From: Micromonospora siamensis
GTDB lineage: Bacteria > Actinomycetota > Actinomycetes > Mycobacteriales > Micromonosporaceae
Reading direction: 5' to 3'
Length of the DNA: 64,000 bases
Assembly (NCBI RefSeq): GCF_900090305.1
Contig: NZ_LT607751.1
Coordinates: 1,922,001-1,986,000, forward strand
The position numbers were made by a program, and so were the translations under genes. The notes below the pieces were generated by a model, which worked only from the letters and a program-made list of their open reading frames with translations, was not told the DNA's origin and did not search any database. Below, piece after piece: positions 1 through 7,970 of the stretch; the first letter of the stretch is position 1; each line of letters opens with the position of its first letter.

Positions 1-140
1 CCGGTGTCGCCGAGTACCCGGACGGTCGCCGGTACGCGATCCTGGTGCACGCCCGCACCGAGCGGCTGAGCGTGCGGCGCATCGACGTGGACCTGGCGAT
101 GGGGACGGCGGCCCGGGTCGCGGTGGAGTCGCTGCGCTGA
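1..140 (+). CDS. C-terminal end of a serine hydrolase (class A beta-lactamase-like), truncated by the window edge
   Basis: The frame is open from base 3 and closes with TGA at 138-140, giving about 45 residues. The segment starts GVAEYPDGRRYAILVHART and ends AARVAVESLR. This is the form of the last beta strand and C-terminal helix of class A beta-lactamase-like serine hydrolases, where a glycine-rich strand is followed by a variable loop and an amphipathic helix. The catalytic serine lies outside the window, so substrate and activity cannot be judged. The assignment rests only on the pattern of this tail and is moderate in strength. Confidence 0.5.
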   Translation, partial: GVAEYPDGRRYAILVHARTERLSVRRIDVDLAMGTAARVAVESLR

Positions 141-294
141 ATCAGCGCCCGCCCGGCCGCCGGGGCACCTCGCTTGACCTGCGGTGATATCCGGTCCGAT
201 ATCGACCGTGCCGCTGATTGATCTTGGACACGGCTGACCGGCCGGTGGTGTGGTGGACGCACCGATCACCCAGCCAACCGGGGGAGGACCCACC

Positions 295-1275
295 ATGCTC
301 GAAAACCGGCCGTACGGCCGTCGCCGTCTGCTGCGCGACGCCGCGCTCGGCGCCGCCGCCGTCTCGACCACCGGCCTCGGCGCCACCGCCGCGTCCACGC
401 CGGCGCAGGCCGCGCCGCCGGCCGGCACCACCGGCCGCCGCTCCGGCGCGGTCAGCTTCCGCTGGTGGGGTACGTCCGGCTGGCGCATCGACATCGGCGA
501 CCGGACCGTCCTGATCGACCCGTACCTGAGCCGCTACGACACCGGGCTGTTCACGGGGGCGTTCCACCAGGACACGCCGTTGACGGTGGACACCGACGTG
601 ATCGACCCGCTGGTCGACCGGGCCGAGAACATCTTCGTCACGCACACCCACTGGGACCACTTCAACGACGTGCCGTACATCGCCGGGCGTACCGGGGCCC
701 GGGTCTTCGGCACCCTGACCGCCTACCACCTGGGGCTGGCGTACGGGCTGCCGGCCGGGAAGCTCGCCCCGGTCCGGGGTGGGGAGGTGCTCGACTTCGG
801 TGACTACACCGTCGAGGTGGTCGACACGTTGCACAGCCGCAACGGCTCCTGGTCGGTGGCCTTCCCCGGCGTACGGGTCACCCCACCGCCGCGGCCGGAG
901 AAGATCTCCGACCTGCCCGAGGGGGACACCCTGGCCTTCCAGCTGCGGGTGGCCGGCGGCCCGTCGGTGTTCTTCATGGGGGCCAGCGACCTCAACGAAC
1001 GCAACCTGACCGGGCTGGCCCCGGACGTGGCGATGGTCGCCTCGGCGGCCACCACGTCGACCGCCGACTACGTGCCGCGGCTGATGGCGGCGCTGGATCA
1101 TCCGAAGGTCGTGGTGCCGGTGCACTGGGACAACTTCGAGACCGGGCTGACCAACCCGCCGCGGGTGGAACCGAACGACCGCAAGCGGCTGGACGCGCTG
1201 ATCGAGGAGGTGCGGCGGGTGTCGCCGCGCAGCCGGGTGCTGGTGCCGGAGTACCACACCGCGTACCACTTCTGA
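295..1275 (+). CDS. Secreted MBL-fold metallo-hydrolase (Tat signal)
   Basis: A 326-aa protein of the metallo-beta-lactamase fold. The ATG at 295 follows a strong GGGGGAGGA box (280-288), and this start puts a twin-arginine type signal (RRRLLRD, then a hydrophobic stretch and an AQA-like cleavage region) at residues 8-42. The metal-binding motif THTHWDHF lies near residue 118. Later histidines (DTLHSRNGS and VPVHWDNFE) fit the remaining zinc ligands. Many relatives are UlaG/L-ascorbate-6-phosphate-lactonase-like or act as generic hydrolases, so the substrate is unknown. The gene stands alone and is closed by a long perfect hairpin just after its stop. The export signal is seen in the sequence; the hydrolase function is known for the family. 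Confidence 0.85.
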   Translation: MLENRPYGRRRLLRDAALGAAAVSTTGLGATAASTPAQAAPPAGTTGRRSGAVSFRWWGTSGWRIDIGDRTVLIDPYLSRYDTGLFTGAFHQDTPLTVDTDVIDPLVDRAENIFVTHTHWDHFNDVPYIAGRTGARVFGTLTAYHLGLAYGLPAGKLAPVRGGEVLDFGDYTVEVVDTLHSRNGSWSVAFPGVRVTPPPRPEKISDLPEGDTLAFQLRVAGGPSVFFMGASDLNERNLTGLAPDVAMVASAATTSTADYVPRLMAALDHPKVVVPVHWDNFETGLTNPPRVEPNDRKRLDALIEEVRRVSPRSRVLVPEYHTAYHF

Positions 1276-1282
1276 GTGGCCC

Positions 1283-1315
1283 GGGAGCGGGGCCGGCCGG
1301 GCCGGCCCCGCTCCC
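1283..1315. terminator. Bidirectional hairpin terminator
   Basis: A perfect 16-bp inverted repeat (GGGAGCGGGGCCGGCC and its complement) around a single centre base sits between the stop codons of two convergent genes. It lacks a T-run, as is common in very high-GC actinomycetes, and would work in both directions. Confidence 0.8.
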
Positions 1316-1317
1316 GC

Positions 1318-1857
1318 TCAGCCGGCGGCCAGTTCGGCCAGCGCCCGGACGCTCTTCCAGTTGCGGGTGGTGGCGACCACGCCCAGCTGCTTCTCCAGGT
1401 GGGCGTTGGTGAACTTCGACCGGCCGTACCCGCCGTCGGGGAAGTGCTGGTAGATCTCCCGGCCGGCGACGGTGAACTCCACGTTCTCGGAGCCGGGCAC
1501 GGCCAGTGCCGCCGCCTTCGCCTTCGTGGGCTGTTCGGCGAGGAACGCCACCAGCAGCCGGGTCGGGTCGTCCTGGTCCGGGTACGGGTTGCCGTCCACG
1601 ATGGCCGCCAGCTCCGCGGCGGTACGGATCAGCACCGGCACGCGCAGCCCGAACTCGTCGGCGATCGCCTTCTCGATGCCGCCGGCCACCTTCGCCGGGT
1701 CGCGGGTGGGGCTGCCGAGGATCACGTTGCCGGACTGGAGGTGGGTCTTCACGTCCTCGTGCCCGAGGTCGGTGACCACCCGGCGCAGGTCGGCCATGGC
1801 GATCCGGGTGCTGGCGCCGACGTTGATCCCGCGCAGCAGGGCGACGTACCGATCCAT
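1318..1857 (-). CDS. DUF1697 family protein
   Basis: A 179-aa protein that begins MDRYVALLRGINVGA, the hallmark N-terminus of DUF1697 proteins. The conserved LQSGNVIL segment near residue 40 and the YPPDGYGRSK-like region near the C-terminus (FPDGGYGRSKFTN) agree. Length is normal for the family. Structures of relatives show two ferredoxin-like subdomains, but no biochemical role is established. The gene is monocistronic and convergent with the MBL-fold gene. Confidence 0.9.
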   Translation of the reverse strand: MDRYVALLRGINVGASTRIAMADLRRVVTDLGHEDVKTHLQSGNVILGSPTRDPAKVAGGIEKAIADEFGLRVPVLIRTAAELAAIVDGNPYPDQDDPTRLLVAFLAEQPTKAKAAALAVPGSENVEFTVAGREIYQHFPDGGYGRSKFTNAHLEKQLGVVATTRNWKSVRALAELAAG

Positions 1858-1965
1858 GCCGTCAGCCTAGGCAGCCGCGCGCCGGCCGGCACGATCGCAG
1901 CGCCGGGCGCGGGCCGCCCGTTCGCCGGCCGGCCGCGCGGGCTCCGACCGACTACCGTCGTGCCC

Positions 1966-3066
1966 ATGCGCGCTGACCTGCGGTACGCCACCGGGCTGGC
2001 CCTCGCCGGACTCGCCGCCGTCTGGTGGGCGGTCGGCGTGACCGAGCTGCAACCGCTGACCGAGCCGCTCGGCCCGTGGTCGGAGCGGCTGCTCGGCGGC
2101 CACCCCTACTGGGCCCGGGAGCTGCGGCTCAGCACGATCTTCCTGGCCGTCCTGGCGCTGGTGCTGGCCGCCGGTGGGGACCACCGGTGGACCCGGGCGG
2201 CCGTGCCGCTGGGCGGAGTGTGGGTGGTCGCCGACATCGCCGTCGACCGGGTCGACCCGCAGGGCGTACCGGCGACCGTGCTGCTGGTCGCCGTGGCCTG
2301 GGCGGGGATCGCGCTGGTGGTACTCCTGCTGGGGCGGAGGTGGGGGCGGCCCGGCGCGGTCGGCGGCTGGCGGGAGCGGCGGAGCCTCACCGGCGCCGCG
2401 TGCGTGGCCGCGGCCCTGCTGGCCACCGCGGCCTCGCTGACCGCACCGACCGGCCGGGAGCAGACCCTGGACCCGGCGGCGTACGTCACCGGGGTCCTGG
2501 CCCTGGGCCTGACCCTGGGCTGCGCGCTTGCCGCCGCCCCCGGCGCCGGCCGGGCCCGCACCGGCATCGCGGCCGGTGCGGGCGTCGTCGCGCTGGTCCT
2601 GCTCTGGCTGGCCCGCACCCGGGTCTACGACCCGAGCGGCGTCCAGTTCGGCCAGGGTGAGGCGTCGGACCGGCCGCTGATCGCCGTGCTCCTGGGTGTC
2701 GTGGCGCTGACCGCCCTGCCGCTGGTGGCCTGGGACTGGCCGGGGGGCCGGCCGCACTGGCGACGGCACCTGCTGGCCGCCGTCGGCGTGCTGCTCGGCC
2801 TGCCGGCCGTGGCCCTGCTGGCCGGCGTCGCGGTCAGCGGACTGAGGCTGGGGGCGCTGGCCACCGCGCTGGCCGGCAACGTGGTGGTCAGCGGCCCGGA
2901 CGGCACCGGTGACGTGCTCTTCTCCGTCGTCGGGCTGCTCACCGGCCTGGTGATGGCGCTGCTGCTGGCCTGGCCGAACGCGCTCGGCTACCGCCGGCCG
3001 GCCGCGACCGCGGCGCCGGCCGGACCCACCGGGCCGCCACCGCCGACCGACGCCGGCCTCGGCTGA
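1966..3066 (+). CDS. Multi-pass membrane protein, function unknown
   Basis: A 366-aa integral membrane protein starting MRADLRYATGLALAG. I count about nine hydrophobic segments, most rich in Leu, Ala and Val, with short arginine-rich loops that would face the cytoplasm and a Pro/Ala-rich C-terminal tail (residues 340-366). No catalytic motif or transporter signature is visible. The ATG at 1966 is chosen because the hydrophobic N-terminal helix starts right after it; an open frame continues upstream but lacks membrane character and overlaps the DUF1697 gene. It converges on the LPXTG gene with only 16 bp between them. Confidence 0.7.
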   Translation: MRADLRYATGLALAGLAAVWWAVGVTELQPLTEPLGPWSERLLGGHPYWARELRLSTIFLAVLALVLAAGGDHRWTRAAVPLGGVWVVADIAVDRVDPQGVPATVLLVAVAWAGIALVVLLLGRRWGRPGAVGGWRERRSLTGAACVAAALLATAASLTAPTGREQTLDPAAYVTGVLALGLTLGCALAAAPGAGRARTGIAAGAGVVALVLLWLARTRVYDPSGVQFGQGEASDRPLIAVLLGVVALTALPLVAWDWPGGRPHWRRHLLAAVGVLLGLPAVALLAGVAVSGLRLGALATALAGNVVVSGPDGTGDVLFSVVGLLTGLVMALLLAWPNALGYRRPAATAAPAGPTGPPPPTDAGLG

Positions 3067-3082
3067 CCCTCTCGGCGGTGGG

Positions 3083-3565
3083 TCACCACGCCGAGCGGCG
3101 GCGGTAGCCGGCGACCACCACCAGCGCGGTGCCGAGCGCCAGGGCGGCTCCACCGGTGCCGCCGAGCAGGTGCAGCGACGTGATCGACGGGCCGGTACGC
3201 GGCAACTGCGGCCGGGCGCCGGGACGCCCGCCCCACTGGCCGTACGCCCCGCCCGGGCCCTGGCCGGGCGTGGCACCCGGGCCGGTGCCCTGGCCGTACG
3301 CCTCGCCGGGGCTGGTGCCCTGGCCGATCTCGTCCGGTCCGGCGGTGCCGCGTCCGGCCCCCGGGGGCAGCCCGTCGGGGCCCAGCGGGTCACCCTGGTC
3401 CGGGTCGACCGGCTGGCTGCTCTCCAGCAGCCCGGTCAGCGCCGGTGCGGCGTTCTGGCCGGCCTCCTCGGGGGCGGCGACGGCGGCCGGCGGGTTGGTC
3501 AGCGACAGGCACAGGCCCACGGTCGCGGCGGCCATGTACAGGGTGCGGTTGCGGGTCGGGTTCAT
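3083..3565 (-). CDS. LPXTG-type cell-wall-anchored secreted protein
   Basis: A 160-aa protein with a signal peptide (residues 1-30, ending AVAAPEE), a low-complexity region rich in Gly, Pro and Gln (about residues 50-115, with GQGT/GPG units), and a classical sorting signal at the C-terminus: LPRTG near residue 123, then a hydrophobic helix and the charged tail GYRRRSAW. Sortase would cleave between Thr and Gly and attach it to peptidoglycan. No sortase gene lies in the window. The middle region has no recognisable domain; it looks like a spacer or stalk. A perfect palindrome and a 48-bp dispersed repeat lie upstream of the start. Confidence 0.75.
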   Translation of the reverse strand: MNPTRNRTLYMAAATVGLCLSLTNPPAAVAAPEEAGQNAAPALTGLLESSQPVDPDQGDPLGPDGLPPGAGRGTAGPDEIGQGTSPGEAYGQGTGPGATPGQGPGGAYGQWGGRPGARPQLPRTGPSITSLHLLGGTGGAALALGTALVVVAGYRRRSAW

Positions 3566-3650
3566 CAGCGGGTTCCTCGAACGGGGGACGACGTGTCCCC
3601 ACCATTCAAGGAGTTTCGCGCCTATTGTCCCTTTCGTTCCCGGGGGCGTT

Positions 3651-3664
3651 CACCCGATCGGGTG
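3651..3664. promoter_or_regulatory. Perfect 14-bp palindrome upstream of the LPXTG gene
   Basis: CACCCGATCGGGTG is its own reverse complement and lies about 86-99 bp upstream of the LPXTG gene start. Its size and symmetry suit a dimeric regulator, but no -35/-10 pair could be assigned with confidence. The regulatory role is an inference. Confidence 0.35.
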
Positions 3665-3699
3665 GACGCCGCAGGCGCGCGGGACGCGAACATCGTTGC

Positions 3700-3747
3700 G
3701 AGCGAGATACCTCAGAGTCATTTTGATACCTCTGAGGCATCACGCTC
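3700..3747 (-). repeat. 48-bp dispersed palindromic repeat, copy A
   Basis: This copy matches the reverse complement of the element at 33836-33883 at 43 of 48 positions. Its ends are GAGCGAGATACCTC and GAGGCATCACGCTC, imperfect inverted arms, and it contains the internal palindrome TGATACCTCTGAGGCATCA. It lies between the SOUL gene and the LPXTG gene and overlaps neither. See the matching entry for copy B and the finding on this repeat. Confidence 0.8.
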
Positions 3748-3818
3748 ACAGTTCTTGTCGCGCCGCCCGCCGTCCGACGGCCTCACCGCAACCCGCAGTC
3801 GCACCGTCGGCCGACCCG

Positions 3819-4382
3819 TCACTGGGCGACCGGCAGCACCACCTCGTTGCGGCGCAGGAACCACGGCTTCCACGGCGGGTCGAAGCGGGCGTAGCGGACC
3901 GCGCCGGTGGGGCTCAGGCCGGCGGCGGTGACCGCCCGCCCCAGCGCGGTGGCCCGCGCGTCGAACCGCCGGGCCGACCAGCGGCCGGAGAACCGGTCGA
4001 CCGCGGCGAGCTGCTCGGGCACCTCGCGGACGGTGATCCGCGGGTCCTCCGGCTCGGGTGCGGTCGCGGCGGTCAGCTCGGCCGGCAGCACGAACCGCAC
4101 CAGCCAGCAGTCCGGCTGGTCGCCCTCCTCCTGGACCACCGGCGCGGTCATCGCGATCTTCTCGGAGCCGCCCGGCTCCTGGACCACCGGCGCGGTCATC
4201 GCGATCGACCGGCGGGACCGGTTGGCGCCCCCGATGTAGCCGGCGAGCGGCCGGAACGCCTCGTTGCCGGCCTGCTCGAACGCGCCGGACACCCGGACCT
4301 CGGCCACCAGGTGCGCCGGGTAGCGGCGCAGCTCGAATCCGGGGTGCCGGGAGAGCACCTGGTACGGCTGCTGCTCGGTCAT
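3819..4382 (-). CDS. SOUL family heme-binding protein
   Basis: A 187-aa protein with the family pattern: YQVLSRHPGFELRRYPAHLVAEV at the N-terminus, NRSRRSIAMTAPVVQE in the middle and the PWKPWFLRRNEVVLPV ending. The middle motif (SxxIAMTAPV) is the family signature and appears twice in shortened form (IAMTAPVVQE at about residues 60 and 78). Members bind heme or other tetrapyrroles, and the bacterial role is unclear. No signal peptide is seen, so the protein is cytoplasmic. Nothing nearby suggests a heme pathway. Confidence 0.9.
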   Translation of the reverse strand: MTEQQPYQVLSRHPGFELRRYPAHLVAEVRVSGAFEQAGNEAFRPLAGYIGGANRSRRSIAMTAPVVQEPGGSEKIAMTAPVVQEEGDQPDCWLVRFVLPAELTAATAPEPEDPRITVREVPEQLAAVDRFSGRWSARRFDARATALGRAVTAAGLSPTGAVRYARFDPPWKPWFLRRNEVVLPVAQ

Positions 4383-4548
4383 GCGCGCTCCCGGTGCCTA
4401 CGGTGGGTCACCCGTCACGCTACCGCCGCCGGGCCCCGCCGGCTCGTCGACCGCGATTGAACCGTCGACCGTCACCGTCCGTACCACTGGCCGAGGATGC
4501 GGGACGGCGGGTCAGCCGTCACCGCTGCCGAGCTGCGGGAGGCCTGCC

Positions 4549-5007
4549 GTGCGAGTTGGTGAGCAGTCTACGGATCCCATCGACCTGATCCTGGGTGAGG
4601 TGCCGGTACCGGCACCGCTGACCCCCGAGGACGTCCGGCTCGCGGTGCGGGCGGTCGTCGTGCACGCCGCCGAGGAGTGGCCCAACGGGCCGCTGTGCCG
4701 CAACGACGGCGCCGCGTACCCGTGCCGCCTGCACCGCTGGGGCCGGCGGGTGCTGGAGAACCACGGGCTCAACCAGCGCCAGATCGAGGCGCTGATCCGG
4801 CACGGCAACCCGTTCGTGCACGTACCCTTCCCGTTCGTCCTGACCGGTGCGGCGCCCGTGCGCGCGGACCGTCCCATCCCCTCCAGCCTGCGCGGCCAGG
4901 CCGGCCGGGGCGCCGCACCAGGGGTGCGGCCCGCAATCCGGCCCGGCGGTCCCGGACGGCCGGTGGCGCCCGCCGCCACCACGCCGCGCTGGCCCCGGGC
5001 GAGCTGA
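4549..5007 (+). CDS. Conserved hypothetical protein with CRND...PCRLHRWGRRVL motif (paralogue 1)
   Basis: A 152-aa protein. The GTG at 4549 is preceded by GGGAGG at proper spacing, and similarity to a second copy at 16397-16711 starts soon after it. The shared core reads TPEDVRLAVRAVVVHA, then CRNDxxxxPCRLHRWGRRVL, then a helix (NQRQIEALIRHG). Two cysteines and a histidine (C-RND, PC-RLH) could bind metal or form a disulfide. The C-terminal 50 residues are basic and Pro/Arg/Gly-rich, hence disordered. I do not recognise a named family. The function is unknown. Confidence 0.7.
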   Translation: MRVGEQSTDPIDLILGEVPVPAPLTPEDVRLAVRAVVVHAAEEWPNGPLCRNDGAAYPCRLHRWGRRVLENHGLNQRQIEALIRHGNPFVHVPFPFVLTGAAPVRADRPIPSSLRGQAGRGAAPGVRPAIRPGGPGRPVAPAATTPRWPRAS

Positions 5008-5069
5008 CGACCGCGCCGGATCGCGCCGCAGCGGCACCTCGGGGGTACGCCCGAGAGCTCGCCCGGGCC

Positions 5070-5115
5070 GACGCCGGTCCGACCCGGGATCCCCCACCCC
5101 GGGTCGGGCCGGCGT
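5070..5115. terminator. Bidirectional hairpin terminator
   Basis: A stem of about 19 bp with one mismatch (GACGCCGG...CCGGCGTC outer arms, inner CCGACCCGGG/CCCGGGTCGG) and a short C-rich loop sits between two convergent genes. No T-run follows. Confidence 0.7.
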
Positions 5116-5122
5116 CCCCCGC

Positions 5123-5905
5123 TCACCTGCCGCGGATGCCGCAGTCCGGCGCGGACCAGCTGGTCGTGTTCGAGGAGCGGTCGTCGTTGTTCTCCCGGCG
5201 GGAGTCGCCGTGCACGTGGTCGTCATGGTTCGGGTAGCCCGGGCCGTAGAGCCCGCTGAAGCCGTGGTTGCGGGCCTCCCGGGCGATCCGGCAGAGCGAC
5301 GCGCCACGGGAGGTCACGTCGGCGGCGTTGCCGTAGAGGTGCTGGCTGTCCCGCACGCCCCCGGTCCGGCTGTTGCAGGACGTGCTGCGGAAGCCGCTGA
5401 TCACCCGCAGCGGCCGGTCGCCGAGGCTGTGACGCAGCGCCTCCAGCTTCCACATGGTGCGCAGGGCGTTGGCCCGGGTCCGGGCGGTGGAGAGCGGCCC
5501 GCCGTCGAAGCCACTGCCGCCGCAGCCGTCGTCCAGCTCGCCGTAGGAGAAGTGCCGTGGCGTGCAGTCGTCGTCCTGCAACTCGTAGATCTTGCCGAAC
5601 GTCTGCGGTCCGGCGATCCCGTCGACCCGCAGGCCGTACGCGGCCTGGAACCGCCGGACGGCGGCGACGGTCTTCGGCCCGTACCGGCCGTTGACCTCCA
5701 CGACGTCGCGGTAGCCCGCCCAGCCGGCGACCCGGATCTGGAGCTGGCGGACGTCGTCGCCGGAGCGGCCCGGCGACAGGGTGCGTTTCCAGGTGTAGCA
5801 GCCGTCCGCGTGGGCGGCCGGCGCCCCGACCACGGTGGCGATCGCGGCGCCCGGCAGGGCCAGGGCGAACGCTACGGCGACGCGCTTGCAGATGCTGACC
5901 CGCAC
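5123..5905 (-). CDS. Secreted M15-type peptidase with N-terminal peptidoglycan-binding domain
   Basis: A 260-aa exported protein. Residues 1-33 form a signal peptide (ending APAAHADG). Residues 45-100 are a PG_binding_1 type domain (GDDVRQLQIRV, YGPKTVAAVRRFQAAYGL, DGIAGPQTFGKI). Residues about 125-250 are an M15 zinc peptidase domain of the D-Ala-D-Ala carboxypeptidase group: SGFRSTSCN, QHLYGNAADV (zinc His and Asp) and NHDDHVHGD (third ligand region). It probably trims peptide stems of peptidoglycan outside the membrane. Several Cys pairs suggest disulfides. It is monocistronic; the AT-richer stretch 5990-6050 upstream could hold its promoter. Confidence 0.88.
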   Translation of the reverse strand: MRVSICKRVAVAFALALPGAAIATVVGAPAAHADGCYTWKRTLSPGRSGDDVRQLQIRVAGWAGYRDVVEVNGRYGPKTVAAVRRFQAAYGLRVDGIAGPQTFGKIYELQDDDCTPRHFSYGELDDGCGGSGFDGGPLSTARTRANALRTMWKLEALRHSLGDRPLRVISGFRSTSCNSRTGGVRDSQHLYGNAADVTSRGASLCRIAREARNHGFSGLYGPGYPNHDDHVHGDSRRENNDDRSSNTTSWSAPDCGIRGR

Positions 5906-6124
5906 AGGAGTCCTCCCGGTAGGAGAGCGTGGAACGGGGCGGCCCGGACCGGTCTGTCCCGTCCCTCCACCTTCGCAAGCATCTAGTGTTGTTGGCGGCT
6001 AATACCGGAATAGTCCTCATAATCTGCGTTTCCTGGGCGTTCGCTGGCAATTGTGGGCCTCCGCCGTCCCGTCGGTGCCCCGGAGTAACCTCACCGGCGG
6101 GCTGACGGACGCGCGGAGGTGACG

Positions 6125-6766
6125 GTGGCTCGGGGAGGCGTCTTCTGCGTCGAGGGCCAGTGGCACCGCGACCTCAACGAACGGGGCTCTGTGCTGCCCA
6201 CCCTCGAGCTGCTGGAACGGCTCGGCCGGATCCGGTTCATCCACAAGGACGCCGCCACCCGCGACGAGCTCTTCTACTTCCTCGACCGCTGGCTGCTCAA
6301 GCAGTACGCCGACTACCGGGTCGGGTTCTTCGCCATGCACGGCGAGCCCAGCCGGCTCTGCCTCACCGACTGGGACTCGGTCGACCTGACCGACGTCGCC
6401 GAACGGATGGCCGGTCGCTGCGACGGCCGGCGGCTCTACTTCGGCAGCTGCTCCGTGCTGCGCGCCCCCGACGCGGTGCTGCGCGACTTCCTCGACGTCA
6501 CCGGCGCCGCGCTGATCTGCGGCTTCACCCGCGAGGTCGACTGGGTGGAGTCCGCCGCCTTCGAGACGGTGCTGCTCGACGTGCTCGCCAACGGCCAGCG
6601 CCACAACGCCGCCGAGCTGCGGATGGGCTCGGCGCACTGGGCGCCGCTCGCGTCGTACCTCGGCTTCCGGGTGATCTACGCCAACGGCCGGGCCTGGCGG
6701 CCCACCGTACGCCCGCGGGTGCCGGCCCAGCCCACCGCGCGCCGCGCCGCCGGCCGCCCACGCTGA
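6125..6766 (+). CDS. Caspase-like/DUF6642-type hypothetical protein
   Basis: A 213-aa cytoplasmic protein. The GTG at 6125 has GGAGG five bases upstream; a GTG two codons earlier overlaps that box and is unlikely. The sequence holds VGFFAMHGEPS near residue 75 and LYFGSCSVLR near residue 112. A strand ending in His-Gly followed by a strand ending in Cys is the layout of the catalytic dyad in caspase-fold (C14/CHAT-type) peptidases. The later stretch ICGFTREVDWVESAAFE resembles the loop after the Cys in CHAT proteins. I believe it fits the DUF6642 group, but I cannot verify this. Peptidase activity is an inference. The basic tail after residue 195 looks disordered. Confidence 0.6.
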   Translation: MARGGVFCVEGQWHRDLNERGSVLPTLELLERLGRIRFIHKDAATRDELFYFLDRWLLKQYADYRVGFFAMHGEPSRLCLTDWDSVDLTDVAERMAGRCDGRRLYFGSCSVLRAPDAVLRDFLDVTGAALICGFTREVDWVESAAFETVLLDVLANGQRHNAAELRMGSAHWAPLASYLGFRVIYANGRAWRPTVRPRVPAQPTARRAAGRPR

Positions 6767-6814
6767 CCGCCCTCGGCCCGGCGGTTGTCCGCCCGGCCTG
6801 GTAGAACCGGGGGC

Positions 6815-7279
6815 ATGGCACGCAGCATCGCGACCAACACCAAGGTCGACCGGGACGCCCTCACCGAGTTCCTCCGCCCCCGGCACAAGGTCATCCTGAT
6901 GACCACCCGCGCCGACGGCCGCCCCCAGTCCTCGCCGGTCTCCTGCGGCGTCGACGCGCAGGGCCGGCTGGTCATCTCCACCTACCCCGAGCGGGCCAAG
7001 GTGACCAACATCCGGCGCAACCCGCAGGTCTCGGCGTGCGTGCTCTCCGACGACTGGAACGGCCCCTGGGTGCAGGTCGACGGCGCCGCCGAGGTGCTCG
7101 ACCTGCCCGACGCCCTGGACCCGCTGGTGGAATACTTCCGCAGCATCTCCGGCGAGCACCCCGACTGGGACGAGTACCGGGCGGCAATGGTCCGCCAGGG
7201 CAAGTCGCTGATCCGGGTCACCGTCGAGCACTGGGGGCCGATCGCCACCGGTGGCTTCCCCGCCCGCCTCGCCGACTGA
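6815..7279 (+). CDS. PPOX-class F420-dependent enzyme
   Basis: A 154-aa single-domain split-barrel protein. Motifs typical of the pyridoxamine-5-phosphate-oxidase-like, F420-binding class are visible: VILMTTRADGRPQSSPVSCGVD near residue 28, ISTYPERAKVTNIRRNPQVSACVL near residue 55, and WVQVDGAAEVLD near residue 90. Members reduce or oxidise small molecules with F420 or flavin; the substrate is unknown. The ATG at 6815 begins MARSIATNTKVD. It converges with the next gene with a gap of only 3 bp. Confidence 0.85.
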   Translation: MARSIATNTKVDRDALTEFLRPRHKVILMTTRADGRPQSSPVSCGVDAQGRLVISTYPERAKVTNIRRNPQVSACVLSDDWNGPWVQVDGAAEVLDLPDALDPLVEYFRSISGEHPDWDEYRAAMVRQGKSLIRVTVEHWGPIATGGFPARLAD

Positions 7280-7282
7280 GCC

Positions 7283-7924
7283 TCAGTACGCGGCGGTGAA
7301 CCGCATGTTCTCGAAGCGCGGGTTCTCGATCTCGTCGACCACCGCCACCGCCAGGTCCTCGTAGGTCAGCACCGACCGGCCCTGCGCGTCGGTCACCGGC
7401 TCCTCGGTGCCGGTCCGGTAGTGGCCGGTGCGCTCACCCGGATGGAACTCCAGCGGCGGCGGGGAGACGTACGTCCAGGTCACCCCGTCGGCCGAGGAGC
7501 GGTACCAGGCCAGCGCGTCGGCCTGCCCCAACGCGGACTCCCGGTACTCCGCCGGAAAGTCCGGCTCGTCCAGGAACGGGGTGCCCTTCGCCGTCAGCAG
7601 GGTCGAGCCGCCGCCGACGTGGATGATCCGCGGCGCGGCCGGGACGTCGCGCAGCACCGTGGTCAGGGTCTGCGCCGCGTCCCGCCACAACGCCCGCTCA
7701 CCGCCGCCCACCGCCACCACCATGACGTCCGCGTCCGGCGCCAGCTCCCGCACGCTGCGCGCCGAGGTGACGTCGCCGGTGACCACGCGTACGCCCGCCG
7801 GCAGGTAGCTGGTCGCCTCCGGGCGGCGCACCGCCGCGATCACCCGGTGCCCCCGGTCGAACGCCTCCGCCGTGATCCGCGACCCCGCGGTGCCCCCGGC
7901 ACCGAACACCACCACGTTGCTCAT
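7283..7924 (-). CDS. NAD(P)-binding Rossmann protein (NmrA/SDR-like)
   Basis: A 213-aa protein starting MSNVVVFGAGGTAGSRITAEA, with the nucleotide-binding GxGGTAG loop typical of atypical short-chain dehydrogenases. RVVTGDVTS near residue 50 is the acidic strand end, and MVVAVGGGE follows. It lacks an obvious YxxxK pair, as in NmrA-like NAD(P)-binding proteins, whose members serve as reductases or redox sensors. It is a single gene; the divergent spacing to the serine hydrolase is short and both genes lie on the same strand, so co-transcription is possible. Confidence 0.8.
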   Translation of the reverse strand: MSNVVVFGAGGTAGSRITAEAFDRGHRVIAAVRRPEATSYLPAGVRVVTGDVTSARSVRELAPDADVMVVAVGGGERALWRDAAQTLTTVLRDVPAAPRIIHVGGGSTLLTAKGTPFLDEPDFPAEYRESALGQADALAWYRSSADGVTWTYVSPPPLEFHPGERTGHYRTGTEEPVTDAQGRSVLTYEDLAVAVVDEIENPRFENMRFTAAY

Positions 7925-7970
7925 GGCTCCCAGGCTAGGGAGGCCGACGGCGGCGGCGGGCGGTAACGGC

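Noticed and set aside
1867..3393. A 508-codon antisense open frame
   Set aside because: It is antisense to a membrane protein gene and gives only Gln/Arg/Gly/Pro-rich text with no domain. It is a GC-bias shadow.
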